DNA from: Riptortus pedestris
Lineage: Eukaryota > Arthropoda > Insecta > Hemiptera > Alydidae
Direction: 5' to 3'
DNA length: 64,000 bases
NCBI GenBank assembly: GCA_019009955.1
Contig: CM032230.1
Span: forward strand, 21,939,001 to 22,003,000
The notes beneath the pieces are model-generated. The model was given only the letters and a program-made list of their open reading frames with translations. It ran no database searches and was not told the origin of the DNA. Below, piece by piece: positions 10,688 through 21,580 of this stretch; within the stretch, counting starts at the first letter, position 1; the number at the start of each line of letters is the position of its first letter. The translations under genes and the position numbers were made by a program.

Positions 10688-10690
<3 letters not shown>
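9885..10690 (-). mobile_element. tSINE, reverse, split by a HINE-P insertion
   Basis: The tSINE 3' half (GCTAATTGGGACGGGTTATA) lies at 9885-9944 and its 5' half (AAGGATTTTATTTAATGATC ... AGGTGTACACATGAGATTAA ... GCTAACCTGATCCCCA) at 10531-10690. The two halves are separated by HINE-P 9945-10530. The break falls in the T run of the SINE motif CCCTTTTCTAGCC. A (TA)n tract follows at 10690-10731. Confidence 0.85.
9945..10530 (-). mobile_element. HINE-P, complete short variant, reverse
   Basis: A 586-bp copy with both termini: plus-strand AGCAGATTTCCCTTAAGAGA at the left and GCAGCCCCTGCGTGACGGAC at the right. The short variant has CCGCCAAAAGCTAGTTCGAC and CTTAACTGCTCGGCTCT near the 5' end instead of the poly-C block. 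The microsatellite is very short (10072-10091). It interrupts a tSINE, giving relative age: SINE first, HINE-P later. Confidence 0.9.
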
Positions 10691-10733
<43 letters not shown>

Positions 10734-10739
10734 TTAAAT

Positions 10740-11427
10740 ACATAGGGTAGTGATGGGGCCTGGCTAAATTATAGTCTATTCACTTGTGTAACTTTATAAA
10801 CATTTGACCAATCTAATTGTAAGAAAAACTTATAAATAAAAATAAACAAATTACTAATACGAAGATATTAAGTTGTTTGTTGTAATGTTAGATAAAAATT
10901 TCATTAAAAAGATAGGATATATCAAACTTGCAGTCAGTGCTCTTATCATTTAGACATAGTTCTATAGTTTTGAAGAGTATATGATCGTAGGTATTGTCAA
11001 TAAGTGGAAAGAAAGCAACAGTTTAAACATTATGTGCTTTAATGCATTGAAAATAAATTGTAAATACTGAAAAAAAGCCGTTAGGGCCATGGACAGGCTA
11101 TATGATTATCATATCACTTCTACATTGCAGTTAGCTATTTAATACTATATTTTTTACATGGAGCATAAGGGCCACCCAGTATTCCATAGGAAGTCCATAT
11201 GAAAGGCAGCGGGCAGAGAATAAGGTAAGACAATGGTGGGAAAGAAAATGCACAATAAGAAAAGACCCAAGAATGACGTTGGTTGTTCCTGTGCCCAGAT
11301 TCCCAGAGGTTCTCCCACGCAGCCGTTACTCCCAACTTAAATCATCCTCCCGAAGCAACTATCTTCCATAACAGAATCAGTTCACTTCTTAGTTTTTTTT
11401 CTATCGAACACTCTGGGTTTCTTTTAA
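10740..11427. other. No recognised feature
   Basis: Mixed composition with a modestly GC-richer patch at 11080-11345. The ORF 11135-11335 on the minus strand is unrecognised and probably spurious. Confidence 0.45.
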
Positions 11428-11655
11428 ATTAAATTATTAATTAACATCCACGATTTGCAACTAAGGCTAATTAGAACGGGTTATCTACAGGTTACCACCC
11501 TTTTCTAACCAGGGTGGGGACTAAGGATTTTATTTAATGAATTCCACCACTAAATAAATTCATTTGCCCAGTAGAGAATCGAACTCGCAACTCTAGGTTT
11601 ACCATGTGAGATTAAGGTCAACGCTTAAACTCCTATGGTTAACCTGAGCCCCATG
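11428..11655 (-). mobile_element. tSINE, near full-length, reverse
   Basis: Runs from the tail ATTAATTAACATCCACGATT through TACAGGTTACCACCC, AAGGATTTTATTTAATGAAT and the B-box complement GAATCGAACTC to TGGTTAACCTGAGCCCCATG. All tSINE blocks are present in order. Confidence 0.85.
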
Positions 11656-12024
11656 ACTCAGGCTATCTGGCTTCTTTTAACCCATTTTATCCCACTGCAC
11701 CAAAAATGGGACAGTCATGAAATAATGCTCTCATTTTTTTCCAAGTGATTTTTTGCGTTCAAAACTGGTTCCACATTATATTGGAACCAATGAAAATCGA
11801 TTGTCATGAATGATATATTTTAAACTTCATTATGTTATTCAGTCCTCCTGTAAACAAAGGATTACTAGTGGGTCTATAAAAAGTTAGTACTTTTTTTTTT
11901 TTCAAGACAGTAATTATTGTGCTTTAACTTTTTGACTATAAATTAATTTATAATGTATGTAACTATGATTAGTAATACAAAATTTATCAAAAATCTGTAA
12001 TTTATGGTATTTATTACATGTTAG

Positions 12025-12026
<2 letters not shown>
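11656..12026. other. No recognised feature
   Basis: AT-rich; no gene seen. Confidence 0.5.
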
Positions 12027-12084
<58 letters not shown>

Positions 12085-12209
12085 TTTAACAGACCTCATT
12101 TTCGTCATCTCCTGTATAGGATCGATGGACATTTGAAGAAAAATTTCGAAATTCGCGTCCTGATTACGACCTCAATAGCTGATTAACCTTAAAGGAAATC
12201 TGCTAAAAA
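12027..12209 (+). mobile_element. HINE-P 3' end, 5' truncated in (TA)n
   Basis: The (TA)n tract (12027-12081) is followed by CCTCATTTTCGTCATCTCCT, GATCGATGGACATTTGAAGA and a degenerate terminal palindrome ending AAATCTGCTAAAA. Nothing of HINE-P is recognisable upstream of the microsatellite. Confidence 0.8.
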
Positions 12210-12284
12210 GTAAATTATCTGAGCTTGAGAAGTTAAATTTCACACTGATGTTATTAAAAACTGATTAAACCTATTAAAATACAC

Positions 12285-12450
12285 GTTATACTACTTGGGC
12301 GAATTATGGGGGATTATTTACAGGGTACCATCCCTTATTTCCACCAGGGTGGTACTAACGATTTTATTTAGACTGCCTCACTAAGTAAATTCCATTTATT
12401 TATTCCCATTGATCGAACCCAAGCCTCAAGGTCTACCAAATTAATAAATA
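12285..12450 (-). mobile_element. tSINE, degenerate, reverse
   Basis: GATTATTTACAGGGTACCAT, AACGATTTTATTTAGACTGC and a decayed B-box complement (GATCGAACCCAAGCCTCAAG) identify it. The tRNA 5' part is lost. Confidence 0.6.
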
Positions 12451-12454
12451 CAAA

Positions 12455-13250
12455 GGAAGAAAAATAAGGTCATTCAAATATAGTCAGTATCAAACAATTA
12501 TTATATAAGCTTGTGTATTTTATTTTATAGGTATCCGCAGATTTTCAGAAACCACAATAAACATGTAACTCAAGGCATAAAAATGCAAAACTATAAAACT
12601 CAAAATTACTGTGGTAGACACTATCAAATTGGCTCTATATTTATATATGGACATCATATTATGAAATAAAAGTCCGTCACGCAGGGGCTGCGTAAACTAA
12701 GAAGATTTCTCACGTGAGGTTTTACAATAGAGAAATTTCACGAGAACCGAACAGTTAAGGAAACGACCGACCTAGCTTTTGGCGGGAAACTCACTAATCC
12801 AAGGTCAAATAGCTCGGTTAATATTCAAGACAGAGAATAAATGTAAATAACATTATTTATTGTAAATTTAATTTACGATAAGATTGATTCTATACAAATA
12901 TTCGATCCGACATACAGTAACGGAAGTATTCCGAATTTTCGAAAATCCTCTCCTCTATACCCCCCTACCACCGCTCCGATTTCAGCCGTTAACTAACTTG
13001 ATCTTTCTTTTTACATAAAACGAATAAATATCGAAGTTGGTAACGATCATCATATATATAAAGTTTTGAACGGACCTCATTTTCGTCATCTACTAGGTAG
13101 GAACGATGGACATTTGAAGAAAAATGTCGAAAATTCCGTCATGAGTACGACTTCAATAGCTGGATTTCCCTTAAGGGAAATCTGCTAAAATAGTGTATCG
13201 TTTCTTTTTATTATATTTGAGGCGTTGGGAATTCAAACAAGAACCAACCA
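12455..13250. repeat. C repeat, split by a HINE-P insertion
   Basis: The 12455-12670 segment (TTTTCAGAAACCACAATAAA, AAATTGGCTCTATATTTATA) and 13188-13250 (TTTGAGGCGTTGGGAATTCA) match a continuous paralogue at 32335-32545. The HINE-P copy between them is absent there, so this is an occupied site and 32.5 kb the empty one. Confidence 0.75.
12671..13187 (+). mobile_element. HINE-P, complete short variant, forward
   Basis: A 517-bp copy running from AGTCCGTCACGCAGGGGCTG to GGATTTCCCTTAAGGGAAAT and CTGCTAAAA. Internal blocks are in order, and the microsatellite is reduced to CATATATATAAAG at 13050. The flanks (AAATAAA left, TAGTGTATC right) match the empty C repeat at 32.48 kb, which reads AAATAAAATAATCTATGG. 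Confidence 0.9.
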
Positions 13251-13705
13251 ATTCAAATAATTACACATAGTAAGCGTGTATATAAATTTACAGGTATTTG
13301 AATATTTAGAAGCCTTAAGCTTCTTTATACAACTCAGGATAAAATAATTCAAAACTGCAATACTTTCAACAGAATCATAAATTGGCTATATCGTTACAAA
13401 GAAGAAATTTCAAACACTTCAAAGGATAGGGGGTCTTACTTAAGGATGAAAACTAAAAAATCCTAGGTTAATAATATTCATGATAGAGAAAATGAGTATA
13501 TAATAACAACTACAGGTATTTTAATATGCAATGAGATTAGTTCTATGCGATACAACGTATAATAACTGAGATATTTCGAATCTTCGAAATTCCACAGTTC
13601 CGCTTGTTGTTTCGGCCAATAACGAACTTACATTCCATTAGATAAAAAATTAAAGATCTAGTAACATAACAAGAAAAAAATTAAAAATACCACCACCAGA
13701 GCAAT

Positions 13706-13771
<66 letters not shown>

Positions 13772-14925
13772 TGTATGTTAGTTATATGTATATATAGTTT
13801 TAACCTCATAAAGTTAAAGAGCCTCATTTTCGCCATCTCCTGGATAGGATCCATGGACACTAGAGGAAATTTCTCGAAAATCACGTACAACCTCAATAGA
13901 AGATTCCCCTTAAGGAAAAACTGCTAATTTCAATTAGATTATATCAGTTCTGAATTTCCAAACGATATAAAAAACTCAATCCAGCAAATATTTACAGTTA
14001 TTAACTATAATTCCCTCAACAGGAATAGAACTAATGATTCATAGCAATCCCAGTGACATTAGGGTAAGGCGAAGCCATTTTCACGATGAATACATCAATT
14101 TTCCGATATTAACTCAAAATAGAGATTTACACGCTGCATAAATGGATTTTCATTTCATTAATTAATCCACGGTTTTTTAAACAAGTAACAATAGGCTTGT
14201 TAAGCAGATACTTCGTAAAACATTTTTCCCCACATGCAATTGGAAATGCTGACGAGTCTACGATAAGTGAACTTCACAATTCCAGAGTATCGTAGTACAC
14301 TATGGCATTTCTTCAATTAACCAAAGAGCTATTTTCTATATTACAAAATTTACAATCAGCCATGAGTAGGTGTGATTACTTGGAATAAATATCAAAAAAT
14401 ATAATAAGCATTCAAATTCTTTACAAATCGTCGAAAATAGGCTTCTCAATAATATATTTCACAAAATCTTTCTTATTGTTATTATGAAGGTCAGTATGTT
14501 TCATGAAAAATCGACTGAAATCTACATCGGGGAAACAACCCAATCAGCGTTTTAAATAATGACATTCGTGTAAACGAGAATTTCCAATTTGCGCGTACTT
14601 TCAAAGAATAACTACTCCTAATTTGTACTTCTCTTCTTTATAATACATATTTATTACACAATTGGCATTATTTATCTATAATTGTTAATAATATTATATA
14701 TAATTATCATTTTCACATTAATTTTTAAAGTCCATTTACATTGTATAACTAAATCTAATTTGAGGAAATCTTCACAAGTTTCCACCTAATCAGTTTGAGC
14801 TATGTATTTTATTTAGTTACACACCGTCACTGAATACGATGATATCGAACTTGTAACCACACACACCTCCCTCAATAGGATATATATCTAAAAACAAATA
14901 CTCGATGGAGGCAGATAATAATCTC
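13251..14925. repeat. Segmental direct duplication, copy 1
   Basis: Collinear with 15397-17408: it opens with a C repeat (ACAGGTATTTGAATATTTAG), contains a diverged HINE-P, the block AATTAGATTATATCA...GTAAGGCGAAGCCATTTTC, then ACATGCAATTGGAAATGCTG, and ends with AATACTCGATGGAGGCAGAT. No coding potential is recognised. Copies differ by several indels of tens to hundreds of bases. Confidence 0.85.
13430..13926 (+). mobile_element. Diverged HINE-P subfamily copy (HINE-B), forward
   Basis: Starts around GGATAGGGGGTCTTACTTAA and carries modified core blocks (TTTCGGCCAATAACGAACTT in place of CAGCCGTTAACGAACTT), a long (TA)n tract (13711-13766), CCTCATTTTCGCCATCTCCT and a decayed terminus AGATTCCCCTTAAGG..CTGCTAA. 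The 5' hairpin is absent. Confidence 0.7.
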
Positions 14926-15396
14926 ACTAAGACTCTTAGCTGGCTTATGGTTCTTAACTTTTCTACGCTCACGTTAAATTGAAGGTAATTCGCTTGTTCC
15001 AGCAAGTTAAATCAAACACCAAAAAGTAATTTTCTGTCGTGCTAAGCAACTCAAAAATCATGTTTCAGTGTAAATAACACCAGAGAAGGGAGAAGTATCT
15101 GATGACATCTTTGGTCTAGGAAAATATTAACTTTTCATCCGTCATTCGAACATTTCATCTCTTCAATATAATTTTTACAACCGGATCTACTTCGTTTGAA
15201 TTCCCAACTCCTCTATTGAAATTATTGTTTCATAATTTATTTTTAACTTTTTTTTTTTAAAACAATGTTAAAAAAAAATTAATAATCAAATTACTATATT
15301 AATGTGATGGCAATGTGATCGCACTTTAAAGTGAGTGGAGGGAAGTTTACAATACCACTCAACCAGCCAAATTTTAGCTAAGTTTCCCCAAATATA
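14926..15396. other. Spacer between the duplicated segments, no gene seen
   Basis: AT-rich. The minus-strand ORF 14817-15005 overlaps the duplicated part and has no recognised content. Confidence 0.45.
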
Positions 15397-16044
15397 TAAG
15401 GCCATTCAAATAATAATACATTATATGTGTGTGTATACATTTCCAGGTATTTGAATATTTAGAAACCAAATTAAGCTTCTTCATGCAACTCAGGACATAA
15501 TAATGCAAAACTACAATAATCAGAATTACTCCCAAGGGAATCACAAATTGACTATATCGTTACAAAGAAGAAATTTTATCACTTCTAATATTTAACTGTC
15601 CCATTCATAACCCTGCCACTTCATCACCTTATGAGTTTAACGCGAATAGCAATAATAATTCATCCTGAAGAAAAAATAGAACTTTCCGAATTTCGCATTA
15701 TGAAGCAAATAATGAGGTTGAGCCCCTCTCAGGAGATACACTACAAGGATAGGGGGTTTTACAAAGGATGAAACCTAAAAAAAATCCTATCTAGGTTAAT
15801 AATATTCATTATAGAGAAAATGGGTATATAATAACAACTACAGGTATTTAAATATGCAATGAGACTAGTTAAATACGTTTTTACGATCCAACGTATAACT
15901 GAGACGTTTCGAATCTCCGAAATTCCACCATCCCGCTTGTCCGCTTTCGGCCAATAACGAACTTTGACCATTCTATAAGATAAAAAAAATTAAAGAAGAG
16001 TAACAAAACAATAAAAAAAAATTGCCCCCGCCAGAGAATTAACA

Positions 16045-16107
<63 letters not shown>

Positions 16108-17408
16108 CACACATAGTTTTGAAAGAACCTCATTTTCGCTATCTCCTGAATAGGATCGATTGACGTTAAGAGGAAATTTCTCGAAAATCACGTCAAGAGT
16201 ACAACCTCAATAGAAGATTCCCCTTAAGGAAAATCTGCTAAGTTCAATTAGATTATATCACTTCTTAATTTCTAAACGATATAAAAAACTCAATTTTGCA
16301 AAAATTCTACACAGATATTAACTATAATTCCCTTACCAAGAATAGAACTAAAGATTCGTAGCTATCACAGTGACGTTAAGGTAAGGCGAAGCTATTTTCT
16401 CGAAGAATACATTAATTTATAATTTCTAATAATAATTAGTTTTGATATAAACTCAAAATAGCTGCATAAACGGATTTTCATTTCATTAATTAATGGACGG
16501 TAACTCAAAATAGAAATCTACACGCTGCATGAAAGGATTTTATTTTCTTTAAACAGTGCATTCCAGCAAATAACAAGTAACAATAAACTTGTTACGCAGA
16601 TACTTCGTAAAACATTTTTCCCCACATGCAATTCAGCAAGAAGCATTACAATTGGAAATACTGACGAGTCCACAATAACTGAACTTCACAATTCCAGGGT
16701 ATCGTAGTACACTGTGGTATTTCTTCAATTAACCAAAGAGCTATTTTCTATATTATATATTTTCTATATTATATATTCTATAAATCTACAATCAGCCATG
16801 AGTAGGTGTGATTACTTGGAATAAATATCAAAAAATATAATAAGCATTCAAATTCTTTACAAATCGTCGAAAATCATATATTTCAATAATATTTTTCACA
16901 ATTCTTCTCAATAATATATTTCACAAGCTTCTCAATAATATATTTCACAAAATCTTTCTTATTGTTATTATGAAGGTCCGTATGTTTCATGAAAAATCGA
17001 CTGAAATCTACATCGAGGAAACAACCCAATCAGCGTTTTAAATAATGACATTTATGTAAACGAGAATTTAAAATTTGCGCGTACTTCCAGAGAATAGCTA
17101 CTTCTGATTGTACTTCTTTTCTTTATAATGCATATTTATTACACAATTGGCATAATTCATCTATAATTGTTATTAATATTATATATAATTATCATTTTCA
17201 CATTAATTTTTAAAGTCCATTTACATTCCATAACTAAATCTAATTAGAGGAAATCTTCATAAGTTTCCACCTGATCAGTTTGAGCTATGTATTTTATTTA
17301 GTCACGTACCAACACTGAATCCGATGATATCGAACTCGTAACCACACACACCTCTCTCAGTAGGATATATATTTCTAAAAACGAATACTCGATGGAGGCA
17401 GATAATAA
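15397..17408. repeat. Segmental direct duplication, copy 2
   Basis: Matches 13251-14925 in the same order and orientation, beginning GGCCATTCAAATAATAATAC and ending AATACTCGATGGAGGCAGAT. It is about 340 bp longer, in part through internal stutter (16750-16790 TTTTCTATATTATATA repeats, 16878-16950 three AATATATTTCACAA copies). Confidence 0.85.
15735..16239 (+). mobile_element. Diverged HINE-P subfamily copy (HINE-B), forward
   Basis: Paralogue of 13430-13926 within the duplication, with (TA)n at 16047-16095 and terminus AGATTCCCCTTAAGGAAAAT CTGCTAA. Sharing the same position in both segments shows the insertion predates the duplication. Confidence 0.75.
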
Positions 17409-17426
17409 TCGCGGTTTATGTAAGTG

Positions 17427-17429
<3 letters not shown>

Positions 17430-17509
<80 letters not shown>
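17430..17509. repeat. Compound (TA)n-(CA)n microsatellite
   Basis: About 16 TA units followed by about 22 CA units. It marks where the duplicated segment ends. Confidence 0.95.
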
Positions 17510-17511
<2 letters not shown>

Positions 17512-17621
17512 TTCTCCTTAATTTTTAAGTCAACAACCGCATTTTAAACAAATACTAATTAGATCCCGGTTTTCAGAGTTACCACTTTTAGAGGATATCC
17601 CTTTTAAAAAACTTAGTATAT

Positions 17622-18610
17622 GACAAAAATGAGGTCCGTTCAAAATTGTATATTATATAATATATATATATACCTAGGGGAAGGAGGAACGGTTAGAGGG
17701 ATAAATTTAGAAAATTCCAAACATCTCCGTTGTTCTACGTCGGATCGAAAAATCGTTATCTGCCCATATCTTATTGGAAAAAACATTGCCGATCAACTAG
17801 CAGATTTCCCTTAAGGGAAATCAGGTATTGAGATCAAACTCATGACGCGATATTCGAAAAATGTCTTCAAATGTCAAACGATCCTACCAAGGCGATGACG
17901 AAAAAGAGGTCGGTTCAAAATTATATATATTTGTCTGTTAACACTCTATTGGTCGCAATTTTTGTTTGATCGTTACCCAACTCAGTATGTAATCGTTTTA
18001 TGTAAAAAGAAAGAAAAAATGAAGATGAAATCGGACCAGATGGAGAAGAGGGGGTTTAGATGGGAGGATTTTTGAAAATTCGAAATATCTCCGTTATTAT
18101 GCGTCGAAACGAAAAATTGTATAGAATCAATCTTATTTCAAATTATAATTACTATAAATATTGTTCTATACAATATCATTCTCTATCTTGAATATTAACC
18201 GAGATATTTACATTTGGATTGTGTGTCTGGTCGGCTGAAGTCGGTGTTATTCGGGACTTTCCGTGGAATGCTAGTTCGGCCGTTCAGCAATAGTTCGTCC
18301 CTCGTGAATTGGTTTACAGGTTCGTTACTAGTACTGTTATTAGTAGGCAGACTTCTCAATTGTAAAACTTCAAGTGGGAAATCTGCTTAGCTTTCGCAGC
18401 CCCTGCGGGACGGACTTTTTTGTTAGATACGTATTTTCTCAATCATGAATATTACCGAGATATTTGTATTTTTTTAGTTTTCAGCTTCCAATAAACCCTC
18501 ATTCTAATTCTAAGAAGCTGTTATATCATGAGACACATTATTCGAAGCTGAACTACCAAATACTGTCTTCAGTGACGTCTGTGAGAGTTACATGCTAAGA
18601 CGTAGTGGCA
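17622..18610 (-). mobile_element. Older HINE-P long copy, reverse, split by a younger one
   Basis: 17622-17797 carries the blocks from AATGAGGTCCGTTCAAAATT to CGTCGGATCGAAAAATCG. 18424-18610 resumes with TGTTAGATACGTATTTTCTC, AATATTACCGAGATATTTG and GTTTTCAGCTTCCAATAAAC. The intervening 17799-18421 is a complete inserted HINE-P. The outer copy lacks both termini. Confidence 0.8.
17799..18421 (-). mobile_element. HINE-P, complete short variant, nested
   Basis: A 623-bp copy with AGCAGATTTCCCTTAAGGGA at the left and GCAGCCCCTGCGGGACGGAC at the right. The microsatellite has collapsed to ATATATAT. The 5' region holds a divergent segment (18220-18340, TCGGTCGGCTGAAGTC-like) before CAATTGTAAAACTTCAAGTG. 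Confidence 0.85.
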
Positions 18611-18865
18611 AGTTAACCCCATCAATGAAGATTTCCACTCTTGATTTGCACATATTAATTTGATCTATACCATACTCTAGTTCTGACAGCTTCATTCATA
18701 GCGTGCTCATATTCGTCATGATTGAAATCAGACCAGGAATACAGAGGGGAAGTGATATTTAAAAAGGGTATGAGTAAACTATGATTTTCCGCGTACTGGT
18801 ATACACATTTTTGTTCTCATCTAACCTCATATTCTCTATTTTATGTTAACAAAACCAAAATAAAT
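18611..18865. other. No clear feature
   Basis: Possible decayed HINE-P sequence in part; nothing firm. Confidence 0.35.
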
Positions 18866-19000
18866 GATGAGTAGAAGGTGAGCGGTGGGTTTACTGAAGA
18901 CTGAAAACAAGAAAATTCGAATAACTCACTTAATACTAGATTTATGAATAAATGCATAGTAAAGAATTACAGAACATTAATAGCTTTTAACTAGAGTGGT

Positions 19001-19447
19001 GAAAAATTAAAAACATTGGATATCCAGCGAGTTCTTAAATCTTCATTTTCCCAGCAATACCAATCGTTCAAAGCAAGCAAAGATGTGGAGAAGTACCTCA
19101 TTTTTATCAACAATATCCACGTTACCAGAATCATAGCACAGTGCAGACTTTCATCGGACAAGACTCTCAAAATATATTGGAACGGCAGTGCATACAAGCT
19201 TAACTGTGAGGAATTATGCAGCATTTGCAATCTGTATGAAGAGGAAACACTCCACCATTTCTTCTTCCGCTGCCCTATGTATAGCCACATCAGAAATGCG
19301 TACATCTCCAAACATATTAATCCTACTGATTCACCAAATACACAGCTCAAGCAAATGTTCACAATAGAAGACAAATCTAAGGCACTTGATACCTATAAAT
19401 TTGTTATAAATGCCCTTAAAGTACGAGCTTTCATAATGTTTGATTGA
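19001..19447 (+). pseudogene. LINE ORF2 C-terminus with CCHC-type zinc finger
   Basis: The open frame starts at the truncation point with no own start codon (the first plausible initiation codon is a TTG at 19016) and ends at TGA 19445-19447, 148 residues. It contains CSICNLYEEETLHHFFFRCP, the C-x2-C-x9-H-x4-C (approximately) finger typical of I/Jockey-superfamily ORF2 ends. No frameshift is seen, so the copy is young or was inserted late. The RT and endonuclease are absent. The overlapping minus ORF 18991-19374 is a shadow. Confidence 0.8.
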
Positions 19448-20050
19448 TTTATCACTTCCAACACAAGTTGTAAATATTTCATTTATTATTATAATTATTT
19501 ATATATTTTATTTATCTATTTATTTTGCATAATTAATATTGTGCCTTCGGAACTGATTGATGATTTAGAAGAACTGTCTCTTTATTTTGCCTATTACTAT
19601 ACATATATATTTATTATATTTACTTATTATTATAATTTCATTTTATTATATTATTATTTTTTATTTATTTATTTATTTTTCTTTAATATAAGCAGATTAA
19701 TGAAATTTTATGTTCTCGTTTATTTTTATTTTATTTTCTTTCTTTCTATTTCTTTATTCTTTATTTTAATTTTTGTTTCTATTAAATTAAGATTAATTAT
19801 GTATCAAATTTGAAGATCACCCAATGTTGAGTAAGCTATTTTTACTATAATGTAATTCTTTGTTTATTGATATACTAATTATAGCCAAATTATTTATTTT
19901 ATCAATCACCAATATTATATGTATTACTTTAGAGAAGTATTGTACATAGCTATGTGTTTTAATTTTTCTTATTATTTTTGAAAATATTCGGACCCCCTGT
20001 AAAAAGTTTATACTTAAATACAGAATTTTTATCTATCTTATCTATCTAAC
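19001..20050 (+). mobile_element. 5'-truncated LINE with 13-bp target duplication
   Basis: The perfect direct repeat TAACTAGAGTGGT lies at 18988-19000 and 20051-20063. Between them are an ORF2 3' end (19001-19447), about 600 bp of AT-rich 3' UTR, and a short tetranucleotide-like tail (TATCTATCTTATCTATCTAAC). This is the classic product of target-primed reverse transcription with 5' truncation. Confidence 0.93.
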
Positions 20051-20180
20051 TAACTAGAGTGGTTATTTAACATTTTACGATTCGAGTTTTAATAACAGAA
20101 ATATTTTAAATTTTCGAATCCCCACTCATATTATTTATCCAACTACTTATAGCCTCCCTCGACCCCTGTAAATAAGTAGG

Positions 20181-20543
20181 AGCCCCGACTAGGCGCAGAT
20201 TATAATTGAGGTAAAAATGGTGTAGAGAGAAAGGAATTGATTAAGGGAGCCGATCCAGTGATGGGGCTGGAGTATAAAGAGGCAAGCAACTTGATAAACG
20301 GCTTCCACTAATTCTTCCGTATAATAAATTTGAAAAGTTTTTCCAAGCTATCTATCACCAAAAGCAGCTCACTTCTCAACTTCCGCCCCCAACTTACAGC
20401 CGTCGCGCCCCTTTAGCCAAGCAAATTAGAAGCCAAAGGATTAAAAACCTCCAGATAGTTGTGGGAAATCGCTCTATATTACCTGTGATCTGGCGCTAAG
20501 CTCTGAAGATTCTTCCAACCACTAACCACACATCAGTTTAACA
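20181..20543. other. No recognised feature; apparently single-copy
   Basis: Less AT-rich (e.g. GGAGCCGATCCAGTGATGGG, CAGCCGTCGCGCCCCTTTAG), no extended ORF. It could be true host intergenic DNA. Confidence 0.4.
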
Positions 20544-20965
20544 AGTCCGTCACGCAGGGGCTGCGTAAACTAAGCAGATTCCCCACGTGATGTTTTACAA
20601 TAGAGAAATTTCACGAGAGCCGAGTAGTTAAGGAAACGGCCGAGATAGCTTTCGGCGGGAAAGTCACTCGTCCGTTAGCCGCCCAGATTTAATAAAAATG
20701 CAAATATCTCGGTTAATATTCAAGATAGAGAATAAATGTATATAACAATATTTAGAGTAAATTTAATTTGCAATAAGATTGAATCTGTACAATATTTCGG
20801 TCCGACTGAGATATTTCGAATTTTCAAAATTCTCCCCCTCTAAACCCCCCTCCCTCTGGTACTATTTCTGCCGTTAACGAACTTGATCTTTCTTTTTACA
20901 TAAAACGACTAAATATCGAGTTTGGTAACGATTAAACAAAATTGCGACTGCTAGAGCGTTAACAG

Positions 20966-21019
<54 letters not shown>

Positions 21020-21137
21020 TTTTGAACGGATCTCATTTTCGTCATCTCCTAGGTAGAATTGATGGACATTTGAAGAAAAAATTCGAAAATTCCGTCATTT
21101 GTACAACCTCAATTGTCCCTAAAGGGAAATCTGCTAA
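20544..21137 (+). mobile_element. HINE-P, complete short variant, forward
   Basis: A 594-bp copy from AGTCCGTCACGCAGGGGCTG to AAAGGGAAATCTGCTAAG. All blocks are in order with (TA)n at 20970-21016. The 3' palindrome is reduced because its left arm is damaged (CAATTGTCCCTAAAGGGAAA). Confidence 0.9.
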
Positions 21138-21282
21138 GAAATAAGTCGTACATTTTGCAAAGCCAATTAAAATAAATGGACATAATATTAGGGAATATAT
21201 TGAATGGTTTCTTTTAATTATAATTATTGCATTTTATTTTAATTTATTATTAAACTGTCTGAATAGCTATATCATATAAAAA
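21138..21282. other. Short AT-rich spacer
   Basis: No feature seen. Confidence 0.5.
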
Positions 21283-21404
21283 AGTCCGTCACGCAGGGGC
21301 TGCGTTAACAGATTCCCCACGTTCGAAATGTATCTGCTTGCATCTCAAAACGTGAAAGCATGATAAGAACAATATTTGATATTTAGGCTTCAAATTTCAA
21401 TTTT

Positions 21405-21580
21405 TTTTTTAACTTATTTACGTCCACTTTATGCCACTAGGCTAACCGGGCGGGGTATCAAAGGGTTACCACCCTTTTCTAGCCAGGGTGGAACTAAGGA
21501 TTTCTTTTTAATGAATCCGTCACTAAATACATCCATATTGCTCAGGGCGGGAATCAAACTCGCCACTCTAGACATACCAT
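21405..21580 (-). mobile_element. tSINE, reverse, in the HINE-P composite
   Basis: TTATTTACGTCCACTTTATG, GTTACCACCCTTTTCTAGCC, a variant AAGGATTTCTTTTTAATGAA and the B-box complement GGGAATCAAACTCGCC are present. The tRNA 5' half is missing. HINE-P sequence continues on both sides. Confidence 0.85.

Larger units (their letters stand above)
18870..20180 (+). mobile_element. HINE-P long-variant remnant, host of a LINE insertion
   Basis: 18870-18987 (GTGGGTTTACTGAAGACTGA, then GAATAACTCACTTAATACTA) and 20064-20180 (ATTTTACGATTCGAGTTTTA, ATATTTTAAATTTTCGAATC) are consecutive parts of a forward copy. They are separated by the LINE at 19001-20050. The 5' and 3' ends are missing. Confidence 0.75.

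Noticed and set aside
18991..19374. A 127-codon minus-strand ORF
   Set aside because: It is the antisense shadow of the LINE ORF2 end at 19001-19447.
19541..19813. A 90-codon ORF rich in F, Y, I and L
   Set aside because: It lies in the AT-rich LINE 3' UTR; the hydrophobic composition follows from base composition.
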